NCBI RefSeq assembly: GCF_040732315.1
Contig: NZ_CP160388.1
Location: forward strand, 780,501-844,500
DNA from: Oryzisolibacter sp. LB2S
GTDB lineage: Bacteria; Pseudomonadota; Gammaproteobacteria; Burkholderiales; Burkholderiaceae_C
Direction of reading: 5' to 3'
Length of the DNA: 64,000 nt
In this document: in pieces, positions 1 through 8,857 of the stretch
How positions within the stretch are numbered: the first letter of the stretch is position 1
Layout of the letters: each line of letters opens with the position of its first letter
The notes under the pieces: model-generated
The model's database searches: none
What the model was told of the DNA's origin: nothing
What the model saw: only the letters and a program-made list of their open reading frames with translations
Made by a program: the position numbers and the translations under genes

Positions 1-1
1 G

Positions 2-577
2 GCTCTGCCCGGACAGTCGTCTGCGGCGGTCTATGAATTCAGGACGCTCTCATCCGAGTGCCGAACCATTGACACGGGAGAGGTGGTAGGGCCTGCCTGC
101 GGGGGGACATTCGGCCTTGACGATGTCAATGGACTGCGCGTGGGGCTGTCGGGTGGTGCGGGGTCTCTCAGCGTCCTGACGCATTGGTATTCACCGTCGG
201 ACTACTGGACCACTTACAGCAATTCCAACCTGTACCACAGCAACTTTGGCCGGGTTGGGACAACGGTGGACATGGATGCCGGGCTGTGCATCGACGGCTC
301 TGCTGGCGCCTTCTGCCGCGTGGATGCGAGCCTGACGTTCGATGGCATTCTGCAGGCGCTGCTCGGCAGCCTGTACATACTGAACGCGCTTGATCAGGTC
401 GACATGCTGTCGAACAGCGCGGGCCTCTGGAGCGGGTTTTATGGCTCGGACAGCATTCCTAGCCATCGGCTTCACTTCACTGGCGAGTGGTTCGAGGTGC
501 CGGAGCCCGGCGCGATGGCCTTGTTGGGCGCGGGCCTGCTGGCATGGCTTGGCGCCCGGCGGCGCAGGGCGCGCTGA
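2..577 (+). CDS. PEP-CTERM sorting-domain protein, 5' end missing
   Basis: The reading frame is open from the left edge of the window to the stop at 575-577, so only the C-terminal 191 residues are present. The body has no family I recognise and is rich in Gly, Ser and Asn, as in exported surface proteins. The end is a textbook PEP-CTERM signal: VPEPGAMALLG, a short hydrophobic helix, then a run of arginines. Proteins with this tail are exported by Sec, processed by exosortase and go to the outer surface or exopolysaccharide matrix. No exosortase gene is in this window. A GTG at 83 is an internal codon rather than a convincing start. Confidence 0.8.
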   Translation, partial: ALPGQSSAAVYEFRTLSSECRTIDTGEVVGPACGGTFGLDDVNGLRVGLSGGAGSLSVLTHWYSPSDYWTTYSNSNLYHSNFGRVGTTVDMDAGLCIDGSAGAFCRVDASLTFDGILQALLGSLYILNALDQVDMLSNSAGLWSGFYGSDSIPSHRLHFTGEWFEVPEPGAMALLGAGLLAWLGARRRRAR

Positions 578-632
578 CACGGCGGGCATGCGGCCGTCCG
601 TGCGATGCCGGGCGGGACGCCGCATGAACATG

Positions 633-668
633 AAAAAAGGCCGCACGTCCTTGCGGGCGTGCGGCCTT
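633..668 (-). terminator. Rho-independent terminator of tRNA-Arg(CCT)
   Basis: An 11-bp perfect stem (637-647 with 658-668) with a 10-base loop. Read on the minus strand it is followed by a run of six T (633-638). It lies 5 bases past the encoded CCA of the tRNA on the same strand. Confidence 0.85.
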
Positions 669-673
669 CCATG

Positions 674-748
674 TGGTCCCTCCGACAGGAATCGAACCTG
701 TATCTAGCGCTTAGGAGGCGCTCGTTCTATCCATTGAACTACGGAGAG
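674..748 (-). tRNA. tRNA-Arg, anticodon CCT
   Basis: Cloverleaf on the minus strand. The 7-bp acceptor stem has one G-U pair, the T arm contains GGTTCGATTCC, and the anticodon loop CTCCTAA is closed by AGCGC/GCGCT. The loop gives anticodon CCT, which reads AGG. The CCA end is encoded (674-676). A terminator follows directly, so it is a single-gene transcript. Confidence 0.95.
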
Positions 749-757
749 GGAGGCCAG

Positions 758-763
758 ATTGTA
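758..763 (-). promoter_or_regulatory. Probable -10 box of the tRNA-Arg(CCT) promoter
   Basis: TACAAT on the minus strand ends 9 bases before the tRNA 5' end, which would place transcription start 2-3 bases upstream of the mature tRNA. The -35 region 17 bases further up (CAAGAA) is weak, so this rests mostly on the -10 match and its position. Confidence 0.4.
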
Positions 764-793
764 AGGGCCTGGCGGCGCCGTTCTTGCGCACGC

Positions 794-841
794 AAATTGA
801 TAGCTGCCTGCGCTTGCTGCGCAAGCGTTGGAGCGCCATTT
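794..841 (+). repeat. Dispersed repeat family A, copy 1
   Basis: A copy of a short repeat with the core GATAGCTGC..GCGCTT and a right half AAGCGTTGGAGC, followed by a T-rich end. The two GCGCTT/AAGCG parts form a small hairpin. It lies between the tRNA promoter and the end of tamB. Other copies are at 4991, 13262, 18377, 30285, 36365, 38321 and 54901. Confidence 0.65.
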
Positions 842-850
842 CCTCTGCAA

Positions 851-3800
851 TCAGTCATAGCGCACGGTGTAGATCAGGTCGAGCGCGCTCTGCAGTCCCG
901 TCTGGCCGCGCAACGTGAGGCGCTTGGTCAGGTCGTAGAAGATGTAGAGCGTGCCCAGCACGCCCGAGAGGCTGCGTTCGTAGGTCACGTACAGGTCCTT
1001 GCTCAGGCGCTTGCCCAGGGTGAGGGCGGTCTCGCTGGCGTCGGCGCCCTCCTGCGGGCCCTTGAGGCCGATCTCGTCCAGGCCCAGCTGCTGCGCGATG
1101 CCGGCCGTCGCGTCGCCGCCGCCGCGGCCCAGAAAGGCCAGCGCCGCCTGCTGCAGCAGCGCGGTCTCGGCACCGCCGGCGCTGGCGCTGCGGCCCAGTA
1201 CCACCCATGAAAGCTTTTCGGCGTCGGGCAGCTCGGGGTCGGCATACAGGCGCACGCGCGGCCTGCGCGCTGTGCCCGTGACCTGCACGCCGGCGGTCAC
1301 GCTGATGTTGGGGCGCAGCGCCAGCACGTCCAGCGCCGGGTTGTCGTAGGGGCCGGAGAAGCGCAGCAGGCCGCTCTTCACATCCAGCGCCTGGCCCCAG
1401 GCGCGGTAGCGGCCCTGCACGGTGTGCAGCTCGCCGGTCACGCGCGGCTGGCCGCCCGTGGCGCTGCTGCTGTGGATGTCGAGCTCGCCCTCCAGGCGCG
1501 TGGTGATGCCATGGCCCTGGAGCGCGAAGTCCTCGCCCAGGTCCAGCGTGACGGCGATGTCGGGGGTGCGCGCGGCCTGTACCCGGCCGCTGGCCTGGTC
1601 CGCCTGTGCGGCCTTGGCGGCGGCGGCGCGGCGCAGGGCGGCCGAGTGCACGACCACGTCGCTGCCCAGCGTGGGCGCGCCCGACTCGGGCAGGATGATG
1701 GTGGCGCGGTCGGTCCTGAGCTTGCCGCGCAGGCTGAACTGCCCGCCCGCGAGCCGCGCCTGCAACTCGCCCGAGACGCTGAGCTGCCGGTCCGCGCGCA
1801 CCAGCAGCTGCAGCGCCTGCGCCCTCGCACGCAGGTCCATGGTGATGCCGGACAGGCCGCCGCCCTGGCCCGCGGCGCCCCAGGCGATGGTGCCGCTGCC
1901 CGTGAGCGTGCCGCCGTCCTGTGGCGCGGCCGTGCGGTTGCCGCTCATGCCGGCGATGCGCGCGCGGCTGCCCTGGCCGCCGTGCAGGCTGAGCTCGGTG
2001 ATCTGGATCTGCTGGCCCTGCAGGCTCGCGCGCAGGCGGCCGTCACGCAGATCCACGCCGTCGAGCAGCGCGCGCACGCCGAACTGGTCGGCCGCGATCT
2101 GCCCGCTCCATTGCGGCGCGGCGCGCGTGCCGGCCAGGCGCACATCGGCGTTCAGGGTACCGCGCACGCGCCAGCCCGGCGGCGCGAGCGTGGACCAGGC
2201 GCCGATGTCGGGCAGCTCGGCGCGCACGGTGGCGGCCAGCGGCGCGTCCTCGGGCCAGGTCCAGGCGCCGTCGCGGCGCGCCAGCCGGGTGTTGCCGTCG
2301 ATGCGCATACGGCCGGCGCGCTCGCTGTCCCAGTCCAGCCGGGCGCGCAGGGCGTCGCCCTCGGCGCTGAGCTGCAACCGCGCCTGCTTCAGGCCGGCGG
2401 GCGTGCTGGCCGCGGCCCGGGGCAGGGCGGCGGCCTGACCCTGGCCGCTGCTGTGCAGCACGGTGGGCGCATCGGCATCGCCCGTGAGCACGGCGAGGTC
2501 GCCGCTCGCGCGCTCGATCACTGCGCTGGCCTGCAGGCGCTCGCCCATGTCCAGGTCCCAGCGCGCGTTGAGCACCAGGTCGCCGCGCAGGCCCAGGCGC
2601 GTGAGGGCGTCCTGGCCGTCGAGCCTCCAGGCACCCGCCCAGGTCAGCGGCAGGCCGATGAGCTCGCCCTGGCTGCGCAGCCGGTCCACACCTTGCCCGC
2701 CCTGGGCGTACTGCAGCGGCTGCCAGCGCAGCTCCACCCGGCCGGGCACGGGGCCGCTGAGCAGGGCCTGGCCGGCCGTGGCCTGCAGCTCGAGCCGGGG
2801 CGACTGGCGCAGGTCCACCGAGACGGGCTGGGCCAGATGCAGCGTCCACGGGCCGGGCTGGCCCGCGGCGCTGGCCTGCAGCTCCAGCGTCTGGACCTGC
2901 GCTTGCCAGCGCCCTGCGCCGCGGCTGCCGGCGTCGGCGCGCAGGCGCAGCTGGGCGCGCAGCTCGGGCTGCTCCCCCCCTTGCGACTGGCGCAGCAGCC
3001 CGTCCCATTGCAGGCTGGCCTGGGCCAGCGTTCCCGACAGGCTGGCGCTCGTGCGCTCCAGCCCCAGGGTGAGCGGCGCCGCGCCGTCGTGCGGCGCCAT
3101 GGTGATCTGCAGGCGCGGGGCGGTCAGCCGGGCCTGCAGCGCAAACCGGCCCTGGGCCGTGCCGGCCGTGCCTGCTTCAGCGGCGGCACCGGCCAGCAGG
3201 CCCGCGGCGCGCAGCTGCTGCTGCAGGCCTTGCCAGCCGCCCTGCCAGTCGGCGCCGAGCTGGGCCTGCCCCTCGAGGCCCCAGGGCGCGACGGCCTGCT
3301 TCATGCCGGGCAGGGCCTGCAGCCAGCGGCGCATGCGCTCTGCGTCCTGCAGGTCCAGGCTCAGGCTGCCCTTGCCCGTGTGCGGCGCGATCTGGCCATT
3401 GAACCGCAGCGCCGCGCCCGGCAGGCTGGCCTGCAGACTGCCCTGCAGCGCGGGTGCGGCGGTGTGCAGGCGCAGATCCTGGCCCTGCAGGTTGGCCTGC
3501 AGCGCGTCGAGCTGCAGGCGAGCGATCTGGAGCTCGCCGTCCAGCCACCGGCCCTGGGCGCTCAGCCGCTCCAGGCGCAATGCGCCGCCTGCTGCTTGCG
3601 CGCGTGCGCGGCCGGCGCTGCGCAGGTCGGCCGTGAACCGCACGGCACCATCGTCCTGGCCGTCGGCGCTGATCTGGCCGCTCAAAGGCGCGGCGTCCAG
3701 CAGGCCGTGCAGGGCCGCGGGGTTGATCGCGCGCAGCTCGGCGCGGCCCTGCAGCTGCTGCGTGGCGGAGCGGTAGCTGCCCTGCAGCGTGGCGCTGCCC

Positions 3801-4915
3801 TGGCCCAGGCGCAGCTCGGCCTCGGGCACGGTCCAGACATCGCCGTCGTAGCGGGCCTGGGCACGCAGCGTGTCGAGCGGCAGGCGCTGCCTGTCCCAGG
3901 GACCCGCGGCGGCGTTGTGCAGCTCGGCCTGCAGGGCCCAGCCCTGCTCCTGCGGCGCGACGCTGGCGCTGCCCGAGAGCCGCGTGCTGGGCGCCTGGGG
4001 CCAGAGCGCGGCCAGGTCCAGGCCCTGGAGCTCGGCCGTGGCCTGCAGCAGGGGTTGCGGGGCCCAGGGGGCGATGTGCGCCTGCAGATCGGCGCTCAGC
4101 GGTGGGTCGGTGTCGGTGGCGGCTTCCGCACTGCCGCGCAGCCGCGCCTTGGCCTCGAGCCGCGCGTCGGCCGTGGCGAGTTGGCCCTGGACCTCGGCAT
4201 TCACCTGGGCCTCGAGCGGCTGGGCGGCACCCGGCACCTCGGTCTGCAGCCGGCCCTCGAGCTTGGCCGACAGCGCCATGGGCGCGTCCCCCTGCAGACG
4301 GGCCTGCAGCGTGTAGCGGCCCTGGGCCAGTGCGACCTGGTCGATGGCGAAGCGGTGCTCGGCGCCGTCATAGCGGTAGCTGCCGGCCAGATCGGCGATG
4401 GTGACGGGGCTGGGGCCGGCCCAGGTGATCTGCTGTACTTGATAGGGCAGCGTGACGCGCAGCGGCAGGGTGAGCCGCTCGAGCGGCCGGGAGGGCTCCT
4501 GGCTGGGCTCACCGGGCGTGAGGGTCAGGCGCGCGATCTCGAGCGCATCGATGCGCAGCTCGCGGCGCAGCAGCGGCGCGAGGCGCCATGCGATCCGGGC
4601 ATCCTCGACCTCCACGGTGAGCTGCGGGCTGGCCCAGCGCAGCCGGCCTATGCGGCCGCCTGCGCGCAGCGAGCCGCTGACATCGTCGGCCTGCAGGCTC
4701 TGGCCTTCGGGCAGAAGGCGCGCGACGCGCGTGAGCGTGCTCGCCAGCGAGCCGCTGCTGCCGGCCCACGACCACAGCGCGGCCAGCAGCGCCAGCGCCA
4801 GCACCAGCAGCCCGGCCGCCATGACCGCCAGCCTGCGCGAGCGGCTTGCGCGCGGCGGGCGTGGCTTGGGCGCGGCGGCCGCGGCATAGGGCTTGGGGTC
4901 GTAGGACGATGTCAT
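851..4915 (-). CDS. tamB: Translocation and assembly module subunit TamB
   Basis: A 1354-residue inner-membrane-anchored protein. A short basic N-terminus is followed by one membrane helix at about residues 28-50. A very long stretch of beta-strand-like repeats rich in Gln, Ala and Leu follows, then a C-terminal DUF490/TamB domain over roughly the last 350 residues. TamB spans the periplasm and works with the Omp85 protein TamA in outer-membrane protein assembly and, by current models, phospholipid transport. Length and layout are normal for the family. tamA lies 106 bp upstream on the same strand, the usual pair, with a family A repeat in between. Confidence 0.93.
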   Translation of the reverse strand: MTSSYDPKPYAAAAAPKPRPPRASRSRRLAVMAAGLLVLALALLAALWSWAGSSGSLASTLTRVARLLPEGQSLQADDVSGSLRAGGRIGRLRWASPQLTVEVEDARIAWRLAPLLRRELRIDALEIARLTLTPGEPSQEPSRPLERLTLPLRVTLPYQVQQITWAGPSPVTIADLAGSYRYDGAEHRFAIDQVALAQGRYTLQARLQGDAPMALSAKLEGRLQTEVPGAAQPLEAQVNAEVQGQLATADARLEAKARLRGSAEAATDTDPPLSADLQAHIAPWAPQPLLQATAELQGLDLAALWPQAPSTRLSGSASVAPQEQGWALQAELHNAAAGPWDRQRLPLDTLRAQARYDGDVWTVPEAELRLGQGSATLQGSYRSATQQLQGRAELRAINPAALHGLLDAAPLSGQISADGQDDGAVRFTADLRSAGRARAQAAGGALRLERLSAQGRWLDGELQIARLQLDALQANLQGQDLRLHTAAPALQGSLQASLPGAALRFNGQIAPHTGKGSLSLDLQDAERMRRWLQALPGMKQAVAPWGLEGQAQLGADWQGGWQGLQQQLRAAGLLAGAAAEAGTAGTAQGRFALQARLTAPRLQITMAPHDGAAPLTLGLERTSASLSGTLAQASLQWDGLLRQSQGGEQPELRAQLRLRADAGSRGAGRWQAQVQTLELQASAAGQPGPWTLHLAQPVSVDLRQSPRLELQATAGQALLSGPVPGRVELRWQPLQYAQGGQGVDRLRSQGELIGLPLTWAGAWRLDGQDALTRLGLRGDLVLNARWDLDMGERLQASAVIERASGDLAVLTGDADAPTVLHSSGQGQAAALPRAAASTPAGLKQARLQLSAEGDALRARLDWDSERAGRMRIDGNTRLARRDGAWTWPEDAPLAATVRAELPDIGAWSTLAPPGWRVRGTLNADVRLAGTRAAPQWSGQIAADQFGVRALLDGVDLRDGRLRASLQGQQIQITELSLHGGQGSRARIAGMSGNRTAAPQDGGTLTGSGTIAWGAAGQGGGLSGITMDLRARAQALQLLVRADRQLSVSGELQARLAGGQFSLRGKLRTDRATIILPESGAPTLGSDVVVHSAALRRAAAAKAAQADQASGRVQAARTPDIAVTLDLGEDFALQGHGITTRLEGELDIHSSSATGGQPRVTGELHTVQGRYRAWGQALDVKSGLLRFSGPYDNPALDVLALRPNISVTAGVQVTGTARRPRVRLYADPELPDAEKLSWVVLGRSASAGGAETALLQQAALAFLGRGGGDATAGIAQQLGLDEIGLKGPQEGADASETALTLGKRLSKDLYVTYERSLSGVLGTLYIFYDLTKRLTLRGQTGLQSALDLIYTVRYD

Positions 4916-4990
4916 GAGTCAAAAAACGATAGCTGCTGTCGGTCGTGGTGATTGAGTTTCAGTGGTGAATGTGTCGCGAATGCTTGTGTG

Positions 4991-5015
4991 GTGGGCGCAA
5001 GCAGCTCACTTTTTT
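4991..5015 (-). repeat. Dispersed repeat family A, copy 2 (partial)
   Basis: On the minus strand this reads AAAAAAGTGAGCTGCTTGCG plus a few bases, matching the left half of the family. It fills part of the tamA-tamB gap. A second related fragment (CGATAGCTGCTG, near 4926-4937) in the opposite orientation lies in the same gap, so two copies may have been inserted here. Confidence 0.5.
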
Positions 5016-5021
5016 GCTGGT

Positions 5022-6902
5022 TCAGAACGTGTAGCCGAGCCGCAGATGCAGGCGCAGCTCGTGCGATTGCAGGCCGTAGCCGAGGTCGGCCTGCAGCGGG
5101 CCCACGGGGCTCCTCCAGCGCAGGCCGGCGCCCACGCCCAGGCGCAGGCTCATTTCGGCGGGCTTGTCGGCGACGGCGCCGGCATCGACGAACACGGCGC
5201 TTTCGAAGTCCGTGCGGTTGCCGCGCACGGTGATGGGGCGCTGCCATTCCACGCTGCCCACGGCCATGTAGCGTCCGCCGTAGGTCTGATCGTTGGCAAT
5301 GCCCGCGCCAATGCTGCGGTAGCCGTAGCCGCGCACGGTGGTGTCGCCGCCGGTCAGGAACATCAGCGTCGCGGGGATGTCGGCGCCCTCGCGTGCCAGC
5401 ACCGCGCCGCCCTCCAGGCGCAGCGACAGGCGGCTCGAGCGGCGCACCTTCTGGCCCAGGTCCACGCGGCCCAGGTTGTGGAAGGCCTGCCAGCGCAGCA
5501 GCGTGCGCACGAAGGGGTCGCGCTCGGGCCGCAGCGTGGTGCCCACGCCGAGCTCGCCCGCCAGGCCCCAGCCGCGCGTGGGCGCGTTGTTGTTGTTGAA
5601 GTAGCGCCCCGTCCAGGCGAGGTTGGCGCTGATGGCGCTGCTCGAGGGCGGCGCGCCCGTGCCGTGGCTGCTGGAGGTGTCGTGCTGCAGGTAGTAGCTG
5701 CGGTCGATATGGTCGCTGCTCTCCGTGCGGCCGGCGCGCAGGCGCGTGCTGTCCACGTCGAAGCTGCCCGTGGCCTCGCGCTGCAGCTGCACGCCGGTGA
5801 ACCAGCGCCAGCCGTTGGCGGCGGGCAGGGCGGTCCAGTCGCTGGCGACGAGGCGCAGGTTGCGGTCCAGGCTGACCTTGCTCACGGCGCGCCAGCCCAG
5901 GCCGGGAAGGCGGTTGTGGATATGGTCCATGGACAGGCGCGGCCCGCTGTCGGTGGAGATGCCGACGCCGAAGACCAGCTTTTGCAGCGGCGCGTCGCGC
6001 ACCTGGGCGATGACGGGCGCGGCCTGGGGGTCGGCGGCATCGGTGTCCAGCGTGAGGAACACCGAGTCGTAGTAGCCGCTCGCCGCCAGGCGCTGCTGGG
6101 TGTCGAGCAGCCGGGCCTCGCTGTAGTCCTCGCCCGTGGGCAGGCGCGCGATGCGCGACAGGCCCACGTCGTCATAGCGCTCGCCGCCACGGATCTGCAG
6201 CGGGCCGAAGCGGTAGGCGGGGCCGCTCTCGTAATGCACCATCAGGTCGGCGCGCGCCAGGTCGGCGTCGATGTCGGCGCGGCTGTCCGCGATGCGCGCC
6301 GTGGGATAGCGGCGCGCCTGCAGGCGGCGCAGGCCGTCGGTCTTGGCGTCGTCCCAGGCGCTTTGAGTGAAGGGCTCGCCCTCGGGCAGGCCCCAGTTGC
6401 GCTTGATCTGTGCCTGGCGTCGGGCCAGGCCTGCGTCATCGGCGCCGCCCGCGTCGCCATTGCCGGTGACGCGCAGGTCCAGGTGGGCGATCTGCGTGCG
6501 CGCGCCGCGCTGCACCGCGATGCGCACGTGGTGCGCGGGCTCGTCCTGTGCAGGCTCGGGCCTGTCCTTGAGCTCGAGCGTGATGTCGGGGCTGAAGTAG
6601 CCCAGCGTCGCGAGCAGGTCGCGCGCATTGGCATCTGCCGCCTGCAGCAGGCGCGTGAGCTCGCTGGCCTGCAGGTCGGGCAGCTTGCGATAGCGCTGCA
6701 GCTCCAGGTGCTGGTTCAGATAGTCGCGCACGTCCTCGTCGTCGGCCTCGATCTCGAGGGTGAAGGCATCGCGCTCGGCGTCCTGCGCGCTGGCCGTGTC
6801 CTGCCCCGGCCGCAGCAGGCTGCAGGCGGGCAGGAGGGTGATGGCGAGGCAGAAAAACAGCAGCGCCGGCCACCGGGCCGGCGCTGTGGGCTTGTGGATC
6901 AT
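5022..6902 (-). CDS. tamA: Outer-membrane Omp85-type assembly protein TamA
   Basis: A 626-residue Omp85/BamA-superfamily protein. POTRA-like repeats fill roughly residues 50-290. A C-terminal 16-strand barrel domain follows with the usual conserved glycine-rich blocks (for example GGDTTVRGY) and ends in aromatic Phe. It pairs with TamB. I chose the ATG at 6900-6902, 5 bp after the stop of the upstream gene, because a signal sequence follows at once; the frame stays open upstream but only overlaps that gene. The N-terminus carries a lipobox-like LLPAC with Cys27, suggesting a lipid-anchored TamA rather than a plain signal peptidase I substrate. Confidence 0.9.
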   Translation of the reverse strand: MIHKPTAPARWPALLFFCLAITLLPACSLLRPGQDTASAQDAERDAFTLEIEADDEDVRDYLNQHLELQRYRKLPDLQASELTRLLQAADANARDLLATLGYFSPDITLELKDRPEPAQDEPAHHVRIAVQRGARTQIAHLDLRVTGNGDAGGADDAGLARRQAQIKRNWGLPEGEPFTQSAWDDAKTDGLRRLQARRYPTARIADSRADIDADLARADLMVHYESGPAYRFGPLQIRGGERYDDVGLSRIARLPTGEDYSEARLLDTQQRLAASGYYDSVFLTLDTDAADPQAAPVIAQVRDAPLQKLVFGVGISTDSGPRLSMDHIHNRLPGLGWRAVSKVSLDRNLRLVASDWTALPAANGWRWFTGVQLQREATGSFDVDSTRLRAGRTESSDHIDRSYYLQHDTSSSHGTGAPPSSSAISANLAWTGRYFNNNNAPTRGWGLAGELGVGTTLRPERDPFVRTLLRWQAFHNLGRVDLGQKVRRSSRLSLRLEGGAVLAREGADIPATLMFLTGGDTTVRGYGYRSIGAGIANDQTYGGRYMAVGSVEWQRPITVRGNRTDFESAVFVDAGAVADKPAEMSLRLGVGAGLRWRSPVGPLQADLGYGLQSHELRLHLRLGYTF

Positions 6903-6907
6903 GCGGG

Positions 6908-8095
6908 CTATTTTGACAAAAGCCGCATGGTGTCCTCGAGGCCCTTGAGCGACAGCGGAAACATGCGTTGCCCCATCAGCTGCTGGATGATGCTGATGCT
7001 CTGGCGGTACTGCCACACGCCCTGGGGCTCGGGGTTGATCCAGGCGTGTTTGGGGAAGGCATGCGTGAGGCGCTGCAGCCATTCGGCGCCGGGCTCCTCG
7101 TTCATGTATTCCACGCTGCCGCCGGGCTGCAGGATCTCGTAGGGGCTCATGGTGGCGTCGCCCACGAAGATCAGCTTGTAGTCCTTGTTGTACCTGCGGA
7201 TGATGTCCCAGGTCGGGAACTTCTCGGCAAAGCGGCGCCGGTTGTTCTTCCACATGAAGTCGTAGACGCAGTTGTGGAAGTAATAGAACTCCAGGTGCTT
7301 GAACTCGCTCTTGACGGCGGAAAAGAGCTCCTCCACGCGCTGGATATGCTCGTCCATGGTGCCGCCCACGTCCATGAGCAGCAGCACCTTCACGTTGTTG
7401 TGGCGCTCGGGCACCATCTTGATGTCCAGATACCCGGCGTTGGCGGCCGTGGCGCGGATGGTGTCGGGCAGGTCGAGCTCGAGCTCATGGCCCTCGCGCG
7501 CGAACTTGCGCAGGCGCCGCAGCGCCACCTTGATGTTGCGCGTGCCCAGCTCCTGGCTGTCGTCGTAGTCGCGATACGCGCGCTGCTCCCAGACCTTGAC
7601 GGCGCTCTTGTTGCGCCCCGGCCCGCCTATGCGCACGCCCTGCGGGTTGTAGCCGCCATGGCCGAACGGGCTGGTGCCGCCCGTGCCTATCCATTTGTTG
7701 CCGCCCTCGTGCCGGCCCTTTTGCTCCTCCAGGCGTTTTTTCAGCGTCTCCATGAGCTCGTCCCAGCCCATCTTCTCGATGGCGGCCTTTTCCTCGGGCG
7801 AGAGCTCGCGCTCGAGCATCTTGCGCAGCCAGTCGGCCGGGATCTCCTTGGTGAAATCGGCCAGCATCTCCACGCCCTTGAAATAGGCGGCGAAGGCGCG
7901 GTCGAACTTGTCGAAATGCTTTTCGTCCTTGACCAGCGCAGTGCGCGCCAGGTAGTAGAAGTCGTCCAGGCTCCAGGCGTCGTCGGAGCGAGGGCCGACC
8001 ACGCCGGCCTGCAGCGCCTCGAGCAGGCCCATGAACTCCTTGACGGATACGGGCAGCCTGGCCGCGCGCAGGGTGTAGAAAAAGTCGATCAGCAT
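6908..8095 (-). CDS. VWA-domain CoxE-like protein
   Basis: A 395-residue protein of the VWA/CoxE-like family. A helical N-terminal part (about 1-180) is followed by a von Willebrand A domain in which the metal-site motif is DVGGT instead of the classical DxSxS. No signal peptide is seen, so it should be cytoplasmic. Family members act with MoxR-type AAA+ ATPases, several in the maturation of metal-containing enzymes. The MoxR partner (8858-9700) is two genes upstream on the same strand, with an acetyltransferase between. The client protein is not evident here. Confidence 0.85.
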   Translation of the reverse strand: MLIDFFYTLRAARLPVSVKEFMGLLEALQAGVVGPRSDDAWSLDDFYYLARTALVKDEKHFDKFDRAFAAYFKGVEMLADFTKEIPADWLRKMLERELSPEEKAAIEKMGWDELMETLKKRLEEQKGRHEGGNKWIGTGGTSPFGHGGYNPQGVRIGGPGRNKSAVKVWEQRAYRDYDDSQELGTRNIKVALRRLRKFAREGHELELDLPDTIRATAANAGYLDIKMVPERHNNVKVLLLMDVGGTMDEHIQRVEELFSAVKSEFKHLEFYYFHNCVYDFMWKNNRRRFAEKFPTWDIIRRYNKDYKLIFVGDATMSPYEILQPGGSVEYMNEEPGAEWLQRLTHAFPKHAWINPEPQGVWQYRQSISIIQQLMGQRMFPLSLKGLEDTMRLLSK

Positions 8096-8098
8096 GAA

Positions 8099-8716
8099 TC
8101 AGCCCCCTGGCACTTGCTGGACGGGCGCGTGCTGCTGCAAAAGATAGAGCAACTGGGCGCGGGCCTCGGGCCATTCACCGGCGCGCATGCTGTACATCAC
8201 GGTGTCGCGTATGGTGCCGTCGCGGCGCAGCGCGTGGCCGCGGATCACGCCGTCCTTTTTGGCGCCCAGGCGCTCTATGGCGCGCTGGCTGGCAAAGTTG
8301 TAGTTGTCCGTGCGCCAGCCGACCACATGGCACTGCAGTGTGTCGAAGGCGTGCCCCATCATGAGCAGCTTGGCCGTGGTGTTCACATGGCTGCGCTGCA
8401 CGCTCTTGGCGTACCAGGTCCAGCCAATCTCCACGCGGCGTACGGCCGGGAGGATGTCGTGGTAGCTGGTGCTGCCGAGCACGCGGCCCGCGGCCTCGTC
8501 CACCACGGCAAAGGCGAAGCGGTTGCCTTCCTCGCGCATCTTCAGCGCGGTCTCGATGTAGGTGCGCGTGTCCTGGGGCTCGGGCACCGAGGTGACGCGC
8601 AGCCTCCACAGCTCCCCATCGGCCGCGGCCGCGGCCAGGCCGGCCTCGTGCGACAGGGCCAGGGGCTCCAGGCGCAGGCCGTTGCTGCGCAGCGTGACGG
8701 GTTCAACAAAGGCCAT
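8099..8716 (-). CDS. GNAT-family N-acetyltransferase (RimJ/RimL-like)
   Basis: A 205-residue acetyltransferase of the RimJ/RimL/YdaF-type GNAT group. The N-terminus has the LRLEPL start common in this group. The central part contains GSTSYHDI and IGWTWYAKSVQRSHVNT, the region that binds acetyl-CoA, followed by ASQRAIERLGAKKDG. The substrate is unknown; many relatives acetylate N-terminal amino groups or small amines. The ATG at 8714-8716 is preferred because the frame upstream runs into a dispersed repeat. The stop is 3 bp before the start of the CoxE-like gene, so the two are probably co-transcribed. Confidence 0.85.
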   Translation of the reverse strand: MAFVEPVTLRSNGLRLEPLALSHEAGLAAAAADGELWRLRVTSVPEPQDTRTYIETALKMREEGNRFAFAVVDEAAGRVLGSTSYHDILPAVRRVEIGWTWYAKSVQRSHVNTTAKLLMMGHAFDTLQCHVVGWRTDNYNFASQRAIERLGAKKDGVIRGHALRRDGTIRDTVMYSMRAGEWPEARAQLLYLLQQHAPVQQVPGG

Positions 8717-8757
8717 TGCAATGATCCTTGACGGTGAAATTGGGCGTGCGCGATACC

Positions 8758-8857
8758 AGCAGACGCCGCGCAAGGGCCGCCCCGCCGCGCTGGCGTCGTC
8801 CCCCTTCCCGGCAACAGCCGAGAGAAGGGGGAAGGAGCGAAGCGACACAGGGGGATG
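8758..8857 (-). repeat. Dispersed repeat family B, copy 1
   Basis: Read on the minus strand this stretch runs CCCCCTGTGTCGC, CTTCCCCCTTCTC, GGGAAGGGGGACG, then GGGGCGGCCCTTGCGCGGCG. The same succession of blocks occurs on the plus strand at 36203-36330. The block CTTCCCCCTT is inverted against AAGGGGGA, so it can fold. It fills the gap between the acetyltransferase and the moxR-like gene, reaching up to the moxR stop codon. Confidence 0.65.

Noticed and set aside
1424-4951. A 1175-codon open frame on the plus strand opposite tamB
   Set aside because: Its product is low-complexity Ala/Gly/Gln/Arg without domains, it lies exactly antisense to tamB, and such frames arise from the GC-rich third positions of the real gene.
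5022-7253. A longer 743-residue TamA starting at 7253
   Set aside because: The added 117 residues overlap the CoxE-like gene, have no family similarity and would bury the signal sequence.
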